Below are positions 20,681 through 30,249 of a stretch of DNA of 64,000 bases, piece after piece. The stretch is from Mycolicibacterium litorale (GTDB lineage Bacteria; Actinomycetota; Actinomycetes; Mycobacteriales; Mycobacteriaceae). Each line of letters begins with the position of its first letter. Within the stretch, counting starts at the first letter, position 1. Below the pieces are notes generated by a model, which was not told where the DNA came from, made no database searches, and saw only the letters and a program-made list of their open reading frames with translations. Where the stretch lies: contig NZ_AP023287.1 of assembly GCF_014218295.1 (NCBI RefSeq), forward strand, positions 1,302,001 to 1,366,000. The letters are read 5' to 3'. The translations under genes and the position numbers were made by a program.

Positions 20681-21067
20681 ATGACCGTGAAGAGAATCAT
20701 CGCGGGAGGCGTCGTCGCCGGCGTTCTGGCCGCGGCCGCGGCGGGGGCCGGGATCGCGCCGGCCGGCGCGGATCCGGGCTGGAAACCCGACAAGGACCGC
20801 CAGTGGGGAGACCGGGGATGGAACGACCACGACCGTGGCTGGCGTGGCGACGACCGAGACTGGGACAAGTGGTGGCGCGATAACAGGTGGCGTAACGACG
20901 ACCGGCCGCCGTGGGGGTGGGGTCCGCCTCCGCCGCTGCACTGGCGAGGACATCCGCCGCAGTTCGTCGACTACTGGGGTTACCGGGTCAGCCCGATCTG
21001 GGATCCCGGCTTCCGGAGCTGGGGATTCTGGCTGTTCGGCGTCTTCATCCCGGTGGTCGTCATCTAG
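20681..21067 (+). CDS. secreted Trp/Asp/Arg-rich hypothetical protein
   Basis: This 128-residue protein has a signal peptide (MTVKRIIAGGVVAGVLAAAAAGAGIAPAGA). The mature N-terminal half is highly charged and tryptophan-rich with a loose W-D/R repeat (DRQWGDRGWNDHDRGWRGDDRDWDKWW). Then comes a Pro-rich PPWGWGPPPPLHW and a C-terminal aromatic/hydrophobic segment SWGFWLFGVFIPVVVI. AAGGAG sits nine bases before the ATG. I do not recognise a function; similar short secreted proteins occur in other mycobacteria. A strong hairpin follows the gene. Confidence 0.75.
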   Translation: MTVKRIIAGGVVAGVLAAAAAGAGIAPAGADPGWKPDKDRQWGDRGWNDHDRGWRGDDRDWDKWWRDNRWRNDDRPPWGWGPPPPLHWRGHPPQFVDYWGYRVSPIWDPGFRSWGFWLFGVFIPVVVI

Positions 21068-21079
21068 CGCCGGCACACC

Positions 21080-21118
21080 CGCAATCGCCCTTTTCCCGAA
21101 CGGAAGAGGGCGATTGTG
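21080..21118 (+). terminator. long stem-loop terminator
   Basis: CAATCGCCCT pairs perfectly with AGGGCGATTG, and the helix continues inward through TTTCC/GGAAG (one G-U) to a CGAAC loop, about 15 bp in all. It starts 12 bases after the stop of the secreted protein gene and precedes the AI-2E family gene. There is no U-tract. Confidence 0.75.
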
Positions 21119-21173
21119 TGTCTGGTCTCGCAGAAGGGTTGAGTGCCCGGCCGTCGGCGGGTAGTGAAGGGGG

Positions 21174-22343
21174 GTGCAAGAGCAGACGAGTACCGCCCCC
21201 AGCCGCGGGGCGGTCTACGGTGCCCATCTTCGATCGAGCGCTGTGGTCGCGGTGCAGTTCATCGCGGTCGCCGCCGCGCTGTGGGTGCTGGCGTGGGTCG
21301 TGGGCAAGACCTGGGTGATCCTGCTGCCGGTGTTGCTGGCCCTGGTCGTGTGCACGGTGCTGTGGCCACCGGTGCGCTGGCTGCGCGCCAAGGGTGTGCC
21401 CCCGGCGGCGGCAGTCCTGCTGACCCTGCTCGTCGCGGTCGGGGTGTTGGGTGGTGTGGTCGCTGCAGTGGCGCCGGCCATCGTCGAACAGTCCACCGAA
21501 CTTGCGCAGCAGGCGACCGCGGGTGTCGTGAAGGTGCGGGACTGGCTCGGCGGGCCACCGCTGAACATCAGTGAGGCGCAGCTCAATTCGGCCGTCGCGG
21601 CGATCACCGATCGGTTGAACTCGAGTAGCGCACAGATCGCATCCGGGGTGTTCACCGGCGTCGGTGCCGCGACGTCCGCGCTGGTCACAGTGTTCACCGC
21701 CGTCGTCGTCACCTTCTTCATGCTCAAGGACGGGCCGCGCTTCATCCCGTGGTTGCGCCATGCCGTCGGCAACCCCGCCGCCTCACATGTGGCCGAGGTC
21801 CTCGAGCGGGTCTGGTCGACCCTTGGCGGTTTCATCCGCACACAGGCGCTGGTCAGTCTCGTCGATGCGGTGCTGATCGGGGCGGGCTTGGTGATCCTGG
21901 GCGTGCCGCTGGCGTATGCCCTGGCGATCATCACCTTCATCGGTGGGTTCGTGCCGATCGTCGGCGCGTTCGTCGCCGGTGGTCTGGCCGTACTGATCGC
22001 ATTGGTGTCGAACGGTCCGGTGGAGGCGCTGATCGTGCTGGGGATCATTCTCGCGGTCCAGCAGCTGGAAGGAAACGTGCTGCAGCCGTGGCTGCAGTCG
22101 AAGTCGATGAAGCTGCACGCGGTGATCGTCCTGCTGGCGGTCACACTGGGCGCCTCCACCTTCGGCGTCATCGGCGCGTTCCTGGCCGTCCCGGTGGCCG
22201 CCGCGGTGGCGGTGATCATCCGCTACTACGACGAGCGGGTGGGTGAGCGGGCCGGTGAGAACACCGAGCCCGAACCGGCCGAGGACGAAGAGCCTGAACC
22301 GGCCGAGGACGAAGGGCTCGACCGGGCGACGCCGCCGGCGTAA
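21174..22343 (+). CDS. AI-2E family transporter (PerM/TqsA-like permease)
   Basis: This 389-residue polytopic membrane protein has two N-terminal helices (VVAVQFIAVAAALWVLAWVV, WVILLPVLLALVVCTVLWPP), a soluble middle, and a C-terminal cluster containing the family blocks GVPLAYALAIITFIGGFVPIVGAF and EALIVLGIILAVQQLEGNVLQPW. The family is named after AI-2 export in E. coli, but many members have other roles such as sodium/proton exchange. The cytosolic tail repeats EPEPAEDE twice and is very acidic. The GTG start has AAGGGGG upstream. It converges on sdhB. Confidence 0.85.
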   Translation: MQEQTSTAPSRGAVYGAHLRSSAVVAVQFIAVAAALWVLAWVVGKTWVILLPVLLALVVCTVLWPPVRWLRAKGVPPAAAVLLTLLVAVGVLGGVVAAVAPAIVEQSTELAQQATAGVVKVRDWLGGPPLNISEAQLNSAVAAITDRLNSSSAQIASGVFTGVGAATSALVTVFTAVVVTFFMLKDGPRFIPWLRHAVGNPAASHVAEVLERVWSTLGGFIRTQALVSLVDAVLIGAGLVILGVPLAYALAIITFIGGFVPIVGAFVAGGLAVLIALVSNGPVEALIVLGIILAVQQLEGNVLQPWLQSKSMKLHAVIVLLAVTLGASTFGVIGAFLAVPVAAAVAVIIRYYDERVGERAGENTEPEPAEDEEPEPAEDEGLDRATPPA

Positions 22344-22365
22344 CCCCACATCGCTCGCGGAGGGG

Positions 22366-23136
22366 TCAGCGCGCGAACATCAGCGCGCGCTTGACCTCCT
22401 GGATCGCCTGGGTGATCTGGATACCACGCGGGCACGCCTCGGTGCAGTTGAACGTGGTACGACAGCGCCACACCCCGTCGGCCTCGTTGAGGATGTCGAG
22501 GCGTTCGGCGGCGCCCTCGTCGCGGCTGTCGAAGATGAACCGGTGGGCGTTGACGATGGCGGCCGGGCCGACGTAGGAGCCCTCGGTCCAGTAGATCGGG
22601 CAGCTCGTCGTACACGCCGCGCACAGGATGCACTTGGTGGTGTCGTCGTAGCGCGCCCGGTCGACCTGGCTCTGGATACGCTCCTTGGTCGGCGGGTTGC
22701 CGCTCGTCATCAGGTACGGCTTGACGGCGCGGTAGGCGTCGAAGAACGGTTCCATGTCGACCACGAGGTCCTTCTCCACGGGCAGGCCGCGGATCGGCTC
22801 GATGGTGATCGTCAGCTGCTTGCGCGGGTTCTTCGGCAGCATGTCGCGCATGAGCACCTTGCACGCCAGCCGGTTGACGCCGTTGATCCGCATGGCGTCC
22901 GACCCGCACACGCCGTGCGCGCAGGACCGGCGGAACGTCAGCGTGCCGTCGAGGTACCACTTCACGTAGTGCAGCAGGTTGAGCAGCCGGTCGGTCGGCA
23001 GGCACGGCACCCGGAAGCTCTGGAAGCCGGCGGCGTCCGGGTCCTCCGGATTGAACCGGGCGATCTTCAGCGTCACCATCACCGCGCCCTCGGGCACGGG
23101 GGGAGTGTCTTGCTTGTCGAGAACAGGCGCGCTCAT
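22366..23136 (-). CDS. sdhB: succinate dehydrogenase iron-sulfur subunit
   Basis: This 256-residue electron-transfer subunit carries three clusters. The 2Fe-2S ligands include C72 and C77 (SCAHGVCGSDAM) and C92. The 4Fe-4S motif is CILCAACTTSCP, and a further cluster motif ends in NCTEACPRGI. It passes electrons from SdhA FAD to the membrane quinone site. Its ATG overlaps the sdhA stop (TGATG), the last gene of sdhCDAB. This set corresponds to the second mycobacterial Sdh (Rv3316-Rv3319). Confidence 0.95.
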   Translation of the reverse strand: MSAPVLDKQDTPPVPEGAVMVTLKIARFNPEDPDAAGFQSFRVPCLPTDRLLNLLHYVKWYLDGTLTFRRSCAHGVCGSDAMRINGVNRLACKVLMRDMLPKNPRKQLTITIEPIRGLPVEKDLVVDMEPFFDAYRAVKPYLMTSGNPPTKERIQSQVDRARYDDTTKCILCAACTTSCPIYWTEGSYVGPAAIVNAHRFIFDSRDEGAAERLDILNEADGVWRCRTTFNCTEACPRGIQITQAIQEVKRALMFAR

Positions 23137-24890
23137 CAGTACTTCCGTTCCATCGGCTCGTAGCGGGTCTGCACCACCGGCTTGTAGTCCAGCCGGATGT
23201 CACTCAGCAGATCCGTTCCCTGCTTGTAGGCCATGGTGTGGCGCATGTAGTTGGTGTCGTCGCGGTTGGGGTAGTCCTCGCGGGCGTGGCCGCCGCGGGA
23301 CTCCTTGCGGTTGAGCGCGCCGACGACGGTGACCTCGGCCAGCTCCAGCAGGAAGCCCAGCTCGATGGCCTCCAGCAGATCGCTGTTGTACCGCTTGCCC
23401 TTGTCCTGCACCGTGATTCGCGAGTAGCGCTCTTTGAGTCCGTGGATATCGGTGAGCGCCTGCTTGAGCGTCTCCTCGGTGCGGAACACCGCGGCGTTGT
23501 TGTCCATCGACTGCTGCAGCGCGCCGCGGATGTCGGCGACGCGCTCGTTGCCGTGCTCGGACAGGATGTCGCCGACCCAGCCGACCACCATCTCCGCGGG
23601 CCGCTCGGGCAGGTCGACGAAGTCGTGGCCCATCGCGTAGTTCGCGGCGGCGATCCCGGCACGGCGGCCGAACACGTTGATGTCGAGCAGCGAGTTGGTG
23701 CCCAGCCGGTTGGCGCCGTGCACCGACACGCACGCGCACTCGCCGGCGGCGTAGAGGCCGGGCACGATCGTGGTGTTGTCGCGCAGCACCTGCCCGTTCA
23801 CCGTGGTCGGGATGCCGCCCATCACGTAGTGGCACGTGGGGTAGACGGGCACCAGTTCCTTGACCGGGTCGACGCCGAGGTAGGTGCGGGCGAACTCGGT
23901 GATGTCGGGCAGTTTGGCCTCGAGTACGTCCTCACCGAGATGGCGCACGTCGATGTAGACGTAATCCTTGTTCGGGCCGGCGCCGCGGCCCTCGAGCACC
24001 TCGAGCACCATCGAGCGCGCCACGATGTCGCGCGGTGCCAGGTCGACGATCGTCGGCGCGTAGCGTTCCATGAACCGTTCGCCGTCGCCGTTGAGCAACC
24101 GGCCGCCCTCGCCGCGCACGGCCTCCGAGATCAGGATGCCAAGGCCGGCCAGGCCCGTCGGGTGGAACTGGTGGAACTCCATGTCCTCCAGCGGCAGGCC
24201 CTTGCGGAAGATGATGCCCAGCCCGTCGCCGGTCAGCGTGTGCGCGTTCGACGTGGTCTTGTACATCCGGCCCGAACCGCCGGTGGCGAACACGATGGCC
24301 TTGGCGTGGAAGACGTGGATGTCGCCGGTCGCCAGCTCGTAGGCGATCACTCCGGTGGCCACCGGGCCGCCCGGCGTCTCGGTCAGCGAGATGTCGAGGG
24401 CGTAGAACTCGTTGAAGAACTGCACGTCGTGCTTGACGCAGTTCTGATACAGCGTCTGCAGGATCATGTGGCCGGTGCGGTCGGCGGCGTAGCAGGCGCG
24501 ACGCACCGGGGCCTTGCCGTGGTCGCGGGTGTGCCCGCCGAAGCGGCGCTGGTCGATACGGCCCTCGGGGGTGCGGTTGAACGGCATCCCCATCTTCTCG
24601 AGGTCGAGGACCGCGTCGATGGCCTCCTTGCACATGATCTCGACGGCGTCCTGGTCGGCGAGGTAGTCGCCGCCCTTGACGGTGTCGAAGGTGTGCCACT
24701 CCCAGTTGTCCTCTTCGACGTTGGCCAGCGCGGCGCACATGCCGCCCTGGGCCGCGCCGGTGTGGCTGCGGGTCGGGTACAGCTTGGTCAGCACCGCGGT
24801 GCGCGCGCGGGGGCCGGCTTCGACCGCGGCGCGCATACCGGCGCCGCCCGCGCCGACGATGACGACGTCGTAGCGATGTTCAACAATCAT
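23136..24890 (-). CDS. sdhA: succinate dehydrogenase flavoprotein subunit
   Basis: This 584-residue FAD subunit oxidises succinate to fumarate. The dinucleotide fold is VVIVGAGGAGMRAA, the covalent-FAD histidine lies in TRSHTGAAQGG (H43), and the active-site blocks HTRDHGKAPVRR, EFHQFHPTGLAG and ARSMVLEVLEGRGAG are intact. It sits between sdhD (12 bases upstream, with AAGGA as RBS) and sdhB (1-base overlap). Full length compared with the family. Confidence 0.97.
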   Translation of the reverse strand: MIVEHRYDVVIVGAGGAGMRAAVEAGPRARTAVLTKLYPTRSHTGAAQGGMCAALANVEEDNWEWHTFDTVKGGDYLADQDAVEIMCKEAIDAVLDLEKMGMPFNRTPEGRIDQRRFGGHTRDHGKAPVRRACYAADRTGHMILQTLYQNCVKHDVQFFNEFYALDISLTETPGGPVATGVIAYELATGDIHVFHAKAIVFATGGSGRMYKTTSNAHTLTGDGLGIIFRKGLPLEDMEFHQFHPTGLAGLGILISEAVRGEGGRLLNGDGERFMERYAPTIVDLAPRDIVARSMVLEVLEGRGAGPNKDYVYIDVRHLGEDVLEAKLPDITEFARTYLGVDPVKELVPVYPTCHYVMGGIPTTVNGQVLRDNTTIVPGLYAAGECACVSVHGANRLGTNSLLDINVFGRRAGIAAANYAMGHDFVDLPERPAEMVVGWVGDILSEHGNERVADIRGALQQSMDNNAAVFRTEETLKQALTDIHGLKERYSRITVQDKGKRYNSDLLEAIELGFLLELAEVTVVGALNRKESRGGHAREDYPNRDDTNYMRHTMAYKQGTDLLSDIRLDYKPVVQTRYEPMERKY

Positions 24891-24902
24891 GGGGCTGCGT
24901 CC

Positions 24903-25385
24903 TTAAGAGATGTTCGCGTCGAACGTCAACAGCACGTAGGTGCCGAGAACGAGGATGAAGATCATCGACAGCGCCAGCAGCGAGTTGAGCCAGAACCGCG
25001 TCGAGTCCTTGCGGGCGTAGTCGGCGATGATGACGCGCAGGCCGTTACCGCCGTGCAGCTGGGCCAGCCACAACAGCAGCAGATCCCAGGTCTGCCAGAA
25101 CGGCGACGACCACCGCTCGGCGACGTAGTTGAAGTCGATCCGGTACACGCCGTCCTGCCACATCAGCATGATGAACAGATGGCCCAGCGCCAGGAACACC
25201 AGCACCAGCCCGGAGAACCGCATGAACAGCCATGCGTACTTCTCGAAGTTCGGCATACCGCCGGAGCGTTTGGGCGCCCGCGGATTGTCCAGGCTCGGCG
25301 GCCGGTCGTAGCTGCGCTGCAGCACCGGCGCCGGCCCGCCGCGGTCGCCGATGTGGTCGTACGGGTTCTCGGCCACTGGGCTCAT
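24903..25385 (-). CDS. sdhD: succinate dehydrogenase membrane anchor subunit D
   Basis: This 160-residue membrane anchor has three transmembrane helices (LFMRFSGLVLVFLALGHLFIML, WDLLLLWLAQLHGGNGLRVII, LLALSMIFILVLGTYVLLTF). RFSGLVLVFLALGHLF and LHGGNGLRV hold the haem/quinone-site residues typical of actinobacterial SdhD. A hydrophilic 45-residue N-terminus (ENPYDHIGDRGGPAPVLQRS) precedes them. The ATG overlaps the sdhC stop (ATGA), which fixes the start although the frame stays open farther upstream. Confidence 0.93.
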   Translation of the reverse strand: MSPVAENPYDHIGDRGGPAPVLQRSYDRPPSLDNPRAPKRSGGMPNFEKYAWLFMRFSGLVLVFLALGHLFIMLMWQDGVYRIDFNYVAERWSSPFWQTWDLLLLWLAQLHGGNGLRVIIADYARKDSTRFWLNSLLALSMIFILVLGTYVLLTFDANIS

Positions 25386-25810
25386 AGGAATCGCTCCGCC
25401 ATGTGCATTCCGATCACGCCGATCGACGCGATCATGACTGTGATGAACACGCCCGCCACCACCCACAGCATCTGCCGCTGGTAGCGCGCGCCCTTGGACC
25501 AGAAGTCGATGAGGATGACCCGGATGCCGTTGAGTGCGTGGTAGAGCACCGCGGCGACCAGGCCGATCTCCATGAGGCCGATGATCGGGGTCTTGTAGGT
25601 CTCGATGACGGCGTTGTAGGCCTCGGGGCTCACCCGCACCAGGGCGGTGTCGACCACGTGGACGAACAGGAAGAAGAAGATCGCCGCCCCGGAGATGCGG
25701 TGCAACACCCACGACCACATACCCGGGTCACCGCGGTAGAGGGTGCGCCGGCGGGTTGGTTTGGAACGCGGCGACGGAACGTCGGCATCCGCTGTTGTCG
25801 CAGTACTCAT
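25382..25810 (-). CDS. sdhC: succinate dehydrogenase cytochrome b556 subunit
   Basis: This 142-residue first gene of sdhCDAB is the membrane cytochrome subunit. WSWVLHRISGAAIFFFLFVHVVDTALV contains the conserved HRxSG quinone-site motif and the likely haem-ligand histidine in FVHVVD. YHALNGIRVILIDFW follows, and the third helix is LWVVAGVFITVMIASIGVIGMH. GGAGG lies five bases before the ATG. It is divergent from cdd across a 231-bp gap that should hold both promoters. Confidence 0.93.
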   Translation of the reverse strand: MSTATTADADVPSPRSKPTRRRTLYRGDPGMWSWVLHRISGAAIFFFLFVHVVDTALVRVSPEAYNAVIETYKTPIIGLMEIGLVAAVLYHALNGIRVILIDFWSKGARYQRQMLWVVAGVFITVMIASIGVIGMHMAERFL

Positions 25811-25962
25811 TGGTCCTCCAACGCCATCGGTGGACGTCCGGGGCGGGTAGCAGAACCGCTGCTGGCCTGAACCACTGCCCCGAACCTCGGGGCGACTCTA
25901 AACCCCTTTGTACTGCCGAACGAACTAGCGTGTTGCCGTATGCCCCGCTCAGAGGGCAAAAG

Positions 25963-25981
25963 TTAGGGTTGCCTATCCGTC
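25963..25981. promoter_or_regulatory. weak IdeR/iron-box-like palindrome between sdhC and cdd
   Basis: TTAGGGTTGCCTATCCGTC matches the mycobacterial iron box TTAGGTTAGGCTAACCTAA at 12 of 19 positions, with an inverted TTAGG/CCTAT core. It is too poor a match to call a functional site, but it is the only striking motif in the 231-bp gap between sdhC and cdd, in which I see no gene. Confidence 0.25.
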
Positions 25982-26041
25982 GCGCCGGGCTCCGTGGCGG
26001 AATTTTCGGAATCCATTCAGAGGTGAGGCGAAGGAGCTGTG

Positions 26042-26467
26042 ATGTCTCCAGAGATCGACTGGGAATTGTTGCGCCGCAAGGCAATCGACGCATCCACGCG
26101 GGCGTATGCACCGTATTCGAGTTTCCCGGTCGGAGCCGCCGCGCTGGTCGACGATCACCGGATGGTGGCCGGATGCAATGTGGAGAATGTCTCATATGGC
26201 CTGGGTCTCTGTGCGGAGTGCGCTGTGGTCTGCGCCCTGCATTCCAGCGGCGGCGGGCGGCTGATCGCGCTGTCCTGCGTCGGCCCCGACGCGGAGGTGT
26301 TGATGCCGTGCGGGCGCTGCCGCCAGCTGCTCCTCGAACACGGCGGGCCGGAGCTGCTGATCGACCACCCGGCCGGCCCGCGACCGCTGCGCATGCTGCT
26401 GCCGGACGCGTTCGGGCCCGACGACCTGGCGCGGCACCACCGGCTGCCGGAGGAGGAAAAGCCGTGA
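26042..26467 (+). CDS. cdd: cytidine deaminase
   Basis: This 141-residue zinc enzyme of the small tetrameric class converts cytidine and deoxycytidine to uridine forms. The zinc/catalytic motif is CAE in LGLCAECAVV and the second motif is PCGRCRQLL. FPVGAAALVDD and CNVENVSYG bind the nucleoside. AAGGAG lies five bases before the ATG (a GTG directly upstream is an alternative). Its stop overlaps the deoA start in a GTGA arrangement, so it heads the salvage operon cdd-deoA-add-marR. Confidence 0.95.
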   Translation: MSPEIDWELLRRKAIDASTRAYAPYSSFPVGAAALVDDHRMVAGCNVENVSYGLGLCAECAVVCALHSSGGGRLIALSCVGPDAEVLMPCGRCRQLLLEHGGPELLIDHPAGPRPLRMLLPDAFGPDDLARHHRLPEEEKP

Positions 26468-27819
26468 CCGACACCACCTTCGATGGCGCGGGCGCATGGT
26501 CGCATCTCGATGCTCCGACGGTCATCCGCACCAAACGCGACGGCGGCGTGCTGTCCGACGGGGCGATCGACTGGGTGATCGACGGCTACACCCGCGGGCA
26601 CGTCGCCGACGAACAGATGTCGGCGCTGCTGATGGCGATCTTCCTGCGCGGGATGACCGCCGCCGAGATCGCCCGCTGGACCGCGGCGATGGTCGCCTCG
26701 GGGGAGCGGTTCGACTTCACGGATCTGCGCCGCCCCGGCTCTGATGGCCGGCCGCTCGCACTGGTCGACAAACACTCCACCGGCGGGGTCGGCGACAAGA
26801 TCACGATCCCGCTGGTGCCGGTGGTGATGGCCTGCGGCGGCGCGGTGCCGCAGGCGGCGGGGCGCGGGCTCGGGCACACCGGCGGCACCCTCGACAAGCT
26901 CGAGGCCATCCCCGGGTTCTCCGCCGAGCTGACCAAATCGCAGATCCGCCAACAGCTCAGCGAGATCGGTGCGGCGATCTTCGCCGCCGGTGAGCTGGCC
27001 CCGGCCGACCGCAAGATCTATGCGCTGCGCGACGTCACCGCGACCACCGAATCGCTGCCGTTGATCGCCAGCTCGGTGATGAGCAAGAAGATCGCCGAGG
27101 GCGCCCGTGCGCTGGTGCTCGACACCAAGGTCGGTTCCGGCGCGTTCCTGCCCGACGAGGACCAGGCCCGGGAACTGGCCCGCACCATGGTCGAGCTGGG
27201 TGACGCGCACGGACTGGTGACCCGCGCGGTGCTGACCGACATGTCGGTGCCGCTCGGCCGCGCCGTCGGCAACGCGGTCGAGGTCGCCGAATCGCTGGAG
27301 GTGCTGGCCGGCGGTGGACCGGCCGACGTGGTCGAGCTGACGCTGGCGCTGGCCGCCGAGATGCTCGACGCCGTCGGGCTCGACGCCAAGGATCCCGCCG
27401 AGACGCTGCGCGACGGCACCGCGATGGACTGTTTCCACGCGCTCGTCGCGGCCCAGGGCGGCGACGTTCGCGCGTTGGTGGACGGCGCGTTGCCCATCGG
27501 TGTCCACACCGACACCGTCACGGCACCGCGCGGTGGCACCATGGGTGGCATCGACGCGATGGCGGTGGGTCTGGCGGTGTGGCGGCTCGGGGCGGGCCGC
27601 TCGGCGCCCGGTGAGCAGGTGCAGTTCGGCGCCGGGATCCGCATCCACCGCCGTCCCGGCGAACCGGTGCGCGCGGGCGAGCCGCTGTTCACCCTCTACA
27701 CCGACACCCCGGCCCGGATCGGGCCGGCACGGGCCGAACTCGACGGTGCCTGGACGGTGGGGGACGGCGCGCCGCCGCAGCGTCGGTTGATCATCGACCG
27801 GATCACGTCGACGGTCTGA
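26464..27819 (+). CDS. deoA: thymidine (pyrimidine-nucleoside) phosphorylase
   Basis: This 451-residue enzyme cleaves thymidine/uridine with phosphate to base plus (deoxy)ribose-1-phosphate. The family signature [22 protein letters not shown] carries the phosphate-binding Lys-His-Ser region, [20 protein letters not shown] and [14 protein letters not shown] bind the base, and the C-terminal lipoyl-like domain ends the protein. The GTG start overlaps the cdd stop. It supplies sugar-1-phosphate that a pentose mutase must process; the nearest candidate is the mutase gene at 34-35.6 kb. Confidence 0.95.
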   Translation: MTDTTFDGAGAWSHLDAPTVIRTKRDGGVLSDGAIDWVIDGYTRGHVADEQMSALLMAIFLRGMTAAEIARWTAAMVASGERFDFTDLRRPGSDGRPLALVDKHSTGGVGDKITIPLVPVVMACGGAVPQAAGRGLGHTGGTLDKLEAIPGFSAELTKSQIRQQLSEIGAAIFAAGELAPADRKIYALRDVTATTESLPLIASSVMSKKIAEGARALVLDTKVGSGAFLPDEDQARELARTMVELGDAHGLVTRAVLTDMSVPLGRAVGNAVEVAESLEVLAGGGPADVVELTLALAAEMLDAVGLDAKDPAETLRDGTAMDCFHALVAAQGGDVRALVDGALPIGVHTDTVTAPRGGTMGGIDAMAVGLAVWRLGAGRSAPGEQVQFGAGIRIHRRPGEPVRAGEPLFTLYTDTPARIGPARAELDGAWTVGDGAPPQRRLIIDRITSTV

Positions 27820-27845
27820 GGAGGGAACGTGAGGAGCATGTGCCG

Positions 27846-28934
27846 ATGACGACACCGCTGACACTGGACCACATCCGCCAGGCGCCCAAGGCGCTGCTGC
27901 ACGACCATCTCGACGGTGGGCTGCGTCCGGCCACGGTGCTCGAGCTGGCCGCGCAGACCGGATACGACGACCTGCCCGCCGACGACGTCGACGAGCTGGC
28001 GACGTTCTTCCGCACCGCGGCCCACAGCGGTTCCCTGGTCCGCTACCTCGAACCGTTCGCCCACACCGTCGGCGTGATGCAGACCGCGGAGGCCCTGCAC
28101 CGGGTGGCGTTCGAATGCGTGGAGGACCTCGCCGAGGACAACGTCGTCTACGCCGAGGTCCGCTTCGCCCCGGAACTGCACATCGAGGGTGGGCTGAACC
28201 TCGACCAGGTGGTCGACGCCGTGCTCGCCGGGTTCGCCGACGGCGAGAAGGCGGCAGCCAGCGCGGGCCGCACCATCACCGTGCGCTGTCTGGTGACCGC
28301 GATGCGTCACGCCGCGCGCTCACGCGAGATCGCCGAACTGGCCATCCGGTTCCGCGACCGCGGTGTCGTCGGCTTCGACATCGCCGGGGCGGAGGCGGGT
28401 TACCCGCCCACCCGTCACCTCGACGCGTTCGAGTACATGCGGGGCAACAACGCGCGTTTCACGATTCACGCCGGCGAGGCGTTCGGCCTGCCGTCGATCC
28501 ACGAGGCCATCGCGTTCTGCGGTGCCGACCGGCTGGGCCACGGCGTCCGCATCGTCGACGACATCACCGTGGCCCCCGACGGTCAGGTGAAGCTGGGCCG
28601 GCTCGCGAGCATCCTGCGCGACAAGCGCATTCCGCTGGAGCTGTGCCCCAGTTCCAACGTGCAGACCGGGGCGGTGCCCAGCATCGCCGAGCACCCCTTC
28701 GACTTGCTGGCGCGCACCCGCTTCCGGGTGACGGTCAACACCGACAACCGGTTGATGAGCGACACCTCGATGAGTCAGGAGATGCTGCGCCTGGTGGAGG
28801 CGTTCGGCTACGGCTGGAGCGACCTGGCGCGGTTCACCATCAACGCGATGAAGTCGTCGTTCATCCCGTTCGACGAGCGGTTGGCGCTGATCGACGACGT
28901 CATCAAACCGCGCTACGCCGTCCTGGCCGGGTGA
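27846..28934 (+). CDS. add: adenosine deaminase
   Basis: This 362-residue zinc metalloenzyme deaminates adenosine and deoxyadenosine to inosine forms. The metal-ligand motif is [12 protein letters not shown] near the N-terminus, with further ligand/catalytic residues in [11 protein letters not shown] (His-Ala-Gly-Glu), DRLGHGVRI and VNTDNRLMS (Asp). The ATG is chosen over a GTG six bases earlier because GAGGAG has better spacing and the family starts there. Its stop overlaps the start of the MarR gene (GTGA). With DeoD it completes purine salvage. Confidence 0.95.
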   Translation: MTTPLTLDHIRQAPKALLHDHLDGGLRPATVLELAAQTGYDDLPADDVDELATFFRTAAHSGSLVRYLEPFAHTVGVMQTAEALHRVAFECVEDLAEDNVVYAEVRFAPELHIEGGLNLDQVVDAVLAGFADGEKAAASAGRTITVRCLVTAMRHAARSREIAELAIRFRDRGVVGFDIAGAEAGYPPTRHLDAFEYMRGNNARFTIHAGEAFGLPSIHEAIAFCGADRLGHGVRIVDDITVAPDGQVKLGRLASILRDKRIPLELCPSSNVQTGAVPSIAEHPFDLLARTRFRVTVNTDNRLMSDTSMSQEMLRLVEAFGYGWSDLARFTINAMKSSFIPFDERLALIDDVIKPRYAVLAG

Positions 28935-29440
28935 GCGGGGACGACCGCCGGCTGAACCCGTCGCAGCGCCGCGCGTGGCTGGCGTACATGCGTGTGTACC
29001 ACCGGCTCGAATACGAGATGAACCGGCAGCTGCAAGCCGACAGCGGGTTGTCCCTGGCCGACTACACGGTGCTCAACGCGTTGACCAACGCCCCGCGGGA
29101 CCGCGCCCAGGTCAACGTGCTGGCGACGACGATCGGCTGGGAGCGCAGCCGGCTCTCGCACCACCTGCAGCGGATGAGCCGCCGCGGACTCGTGGAGCGG
29201 TCGGCGTCCGACGGGGACCGGCGGGCGACGGACATCGCGCTGACCGAGCTGGGCCGCCGCGAATTCGAGGCCGCCGCGCCCGGGCACGCCGCCCGGGTGA
29301 AGGACTTGTTCTTCGCCGATCTGACCGCGGCGCAAGAGAACTCGCTGGCCGACATCCTCTCGGCGGCGTACGAGTCGATACTGCGCAACGGCACGCTGCC
29401 GCGGCCGGACATCGACGAGGACCGGCCGCGGCAGGGGTGA
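28931..29440 (+). CDS. MarR-family transcriptional regulator
   Basis: This 169-residue winged-helix regulator contains [67 protein letters not shown], the complete MarR DNA-binding core with the wing DRRAT. It is translationally coupled to add as the last gene of the salvage operon. It converges with an SDR gene whose promoter carries a perfect 14-bp palindrome that could be its operator, but it may instead control the salvage operon. The ligand is unknown. Confidence 0.88.
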   Translation: MSGDDRRLNPSQRRAWLAYMRVYHRLEYEMNRQLQADSGLSLADYTVLNALTNAPRDRAQVNVLATTIGWERSRLSHHLQRMSRRGLVERSASDGDRRATDIALTELGRREFEAAAPGHAARVKDLFFADLTAAQENSLADILSAAYESILRNGTLPRPDIDEDRPRQG

Positions 29441-29441
29441 G

Positions 29442-30188
29442 TCAGATCTGCTCGACGCCGCCGTCGACGAACAGTTCGGTGCCGGTGACGAAGCTGCTCT
29501 GGTCCGACGCCAGGAACGCCACCGCCGCGGCGACCTCTTCGGGCCTGCCGAGGCGGCCCAGCGGGATCGCGGCGGCCATCTCGTCGAGCATGCCCTGCTC
29601 CTGACCGCTCGGTGCGAGTCCCTTGAGTCCGGGCGTCCCGGTCGAACCCGGTGTCACCGTGTTGACCCGGATGCCCCGGCCGGCCAGTTCGGCCGCCCAC
29701 GTCCTGCCGAACGAGCGGATGGCCGCCTTGGAGGCGGCGTAGGCGCTGAAGGACGGTGTTCCGTTGTGCGCGGAGGTCGAGCCCAGCAGCACGATCGAGG
29801 CGTCCTCGTTGAGCAATGGCAGCGCCGCCTGCACCGTGTAGACGGTGCCGAACACGTTGGTGCCGAACGTCGTCTGCAGGTGCTCTGGGGTGATGTCGGG
29901 CAGTGCGGCGAACTCCCCGCCGCCGGCGTTGGCGACGACGATGTCGAGGCCGCGGCCGTGCGCTTCGATCGCGGCGACGACCGGTTCGAGGTCCTGCGGA
30001 CGGGACACGTCACCGCGGATCCCGGTGGCGGCGTCACCGATGGATGCGACGGCGGCGTCGAGCGCCTCCTGGCGGCGGCCGGTGAGGAACACGTGGGCGC
30101 CGTCGTCGGCCAGCCGTCGGGCGGTGGCCAGCCCGATACCGGACGTGGCGCCGGTGACCAGGGCGGTCTTGTTCTCGAGCAATTTCAT
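29442..30188 (-). CDS. short-chain dehydrogenase/reductase
   Basis: This 248-residue classical SDR has the cofactor motif TGATSGIGLATA near residue 11, NAGGGEF, the catalytic Ser in LLGSTSAH and Tyr/Lys in YAASKAAIRSF. It ends FVTGTELFVDGGVEQI as typical for the family. RR after TG (LTGRRQEAL) suggests NADPH preference. The substrate is unknown. GAGAGATG lies before the ATG; a longer frame exists upstream but runs through the palindromic operator candidate. Confidence 0.87.
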   Translation of the reverse strand: MKLLENKTALVTGATSGIGLATARRLADDGAHVFLTGRRQEALDAAVASIGDAATGIRGDVSRPQDLEPVVAAIEAHGRGLDIVVANAGGGEFAALPDITPEHLQTTFGTNVFGTVYTVQAALPLLNEDASIVLLGSTSAHNGTPSFSAYAASKAAIRSFGRTWAAELAGRGIRVNTVTPGSTGTPGLKGLAPSGQEQGMLDEMAAAIPLGRLGRPEEVAAAVAFLASDQSSFVTGTELFVDGGVEQI

Positions 30189-30229
30189 GACATCTCTCCG
30201 ATCGTCGGGTGCGGACATCCGCCCCAACA

Positions 30230-30249
30230 ATCGGTGACATGTCACCTAT
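30230..30249. promoter_or_regulatory. 14-bp perfect palindrome, operator candidate for the SDR gene
   Basis: GGTGACATGTCACC is a perfect palindrome, and the flanks AAT/ATT extend the symmetry to about 22 bp apart from one position per side. Its centre lies about 52 bp upstream of the SDR ATG, where it could block or overlap the promoter. The type fits TetR- or MarR-family sites. Confidence 0.6.

Noticed and set aside
23238..25484. A 748-residue plus-strand frame opposite sdhA/sdhD
   Set aside because: Mirror of the sdh genes; sequence is a GC-bias shadow.
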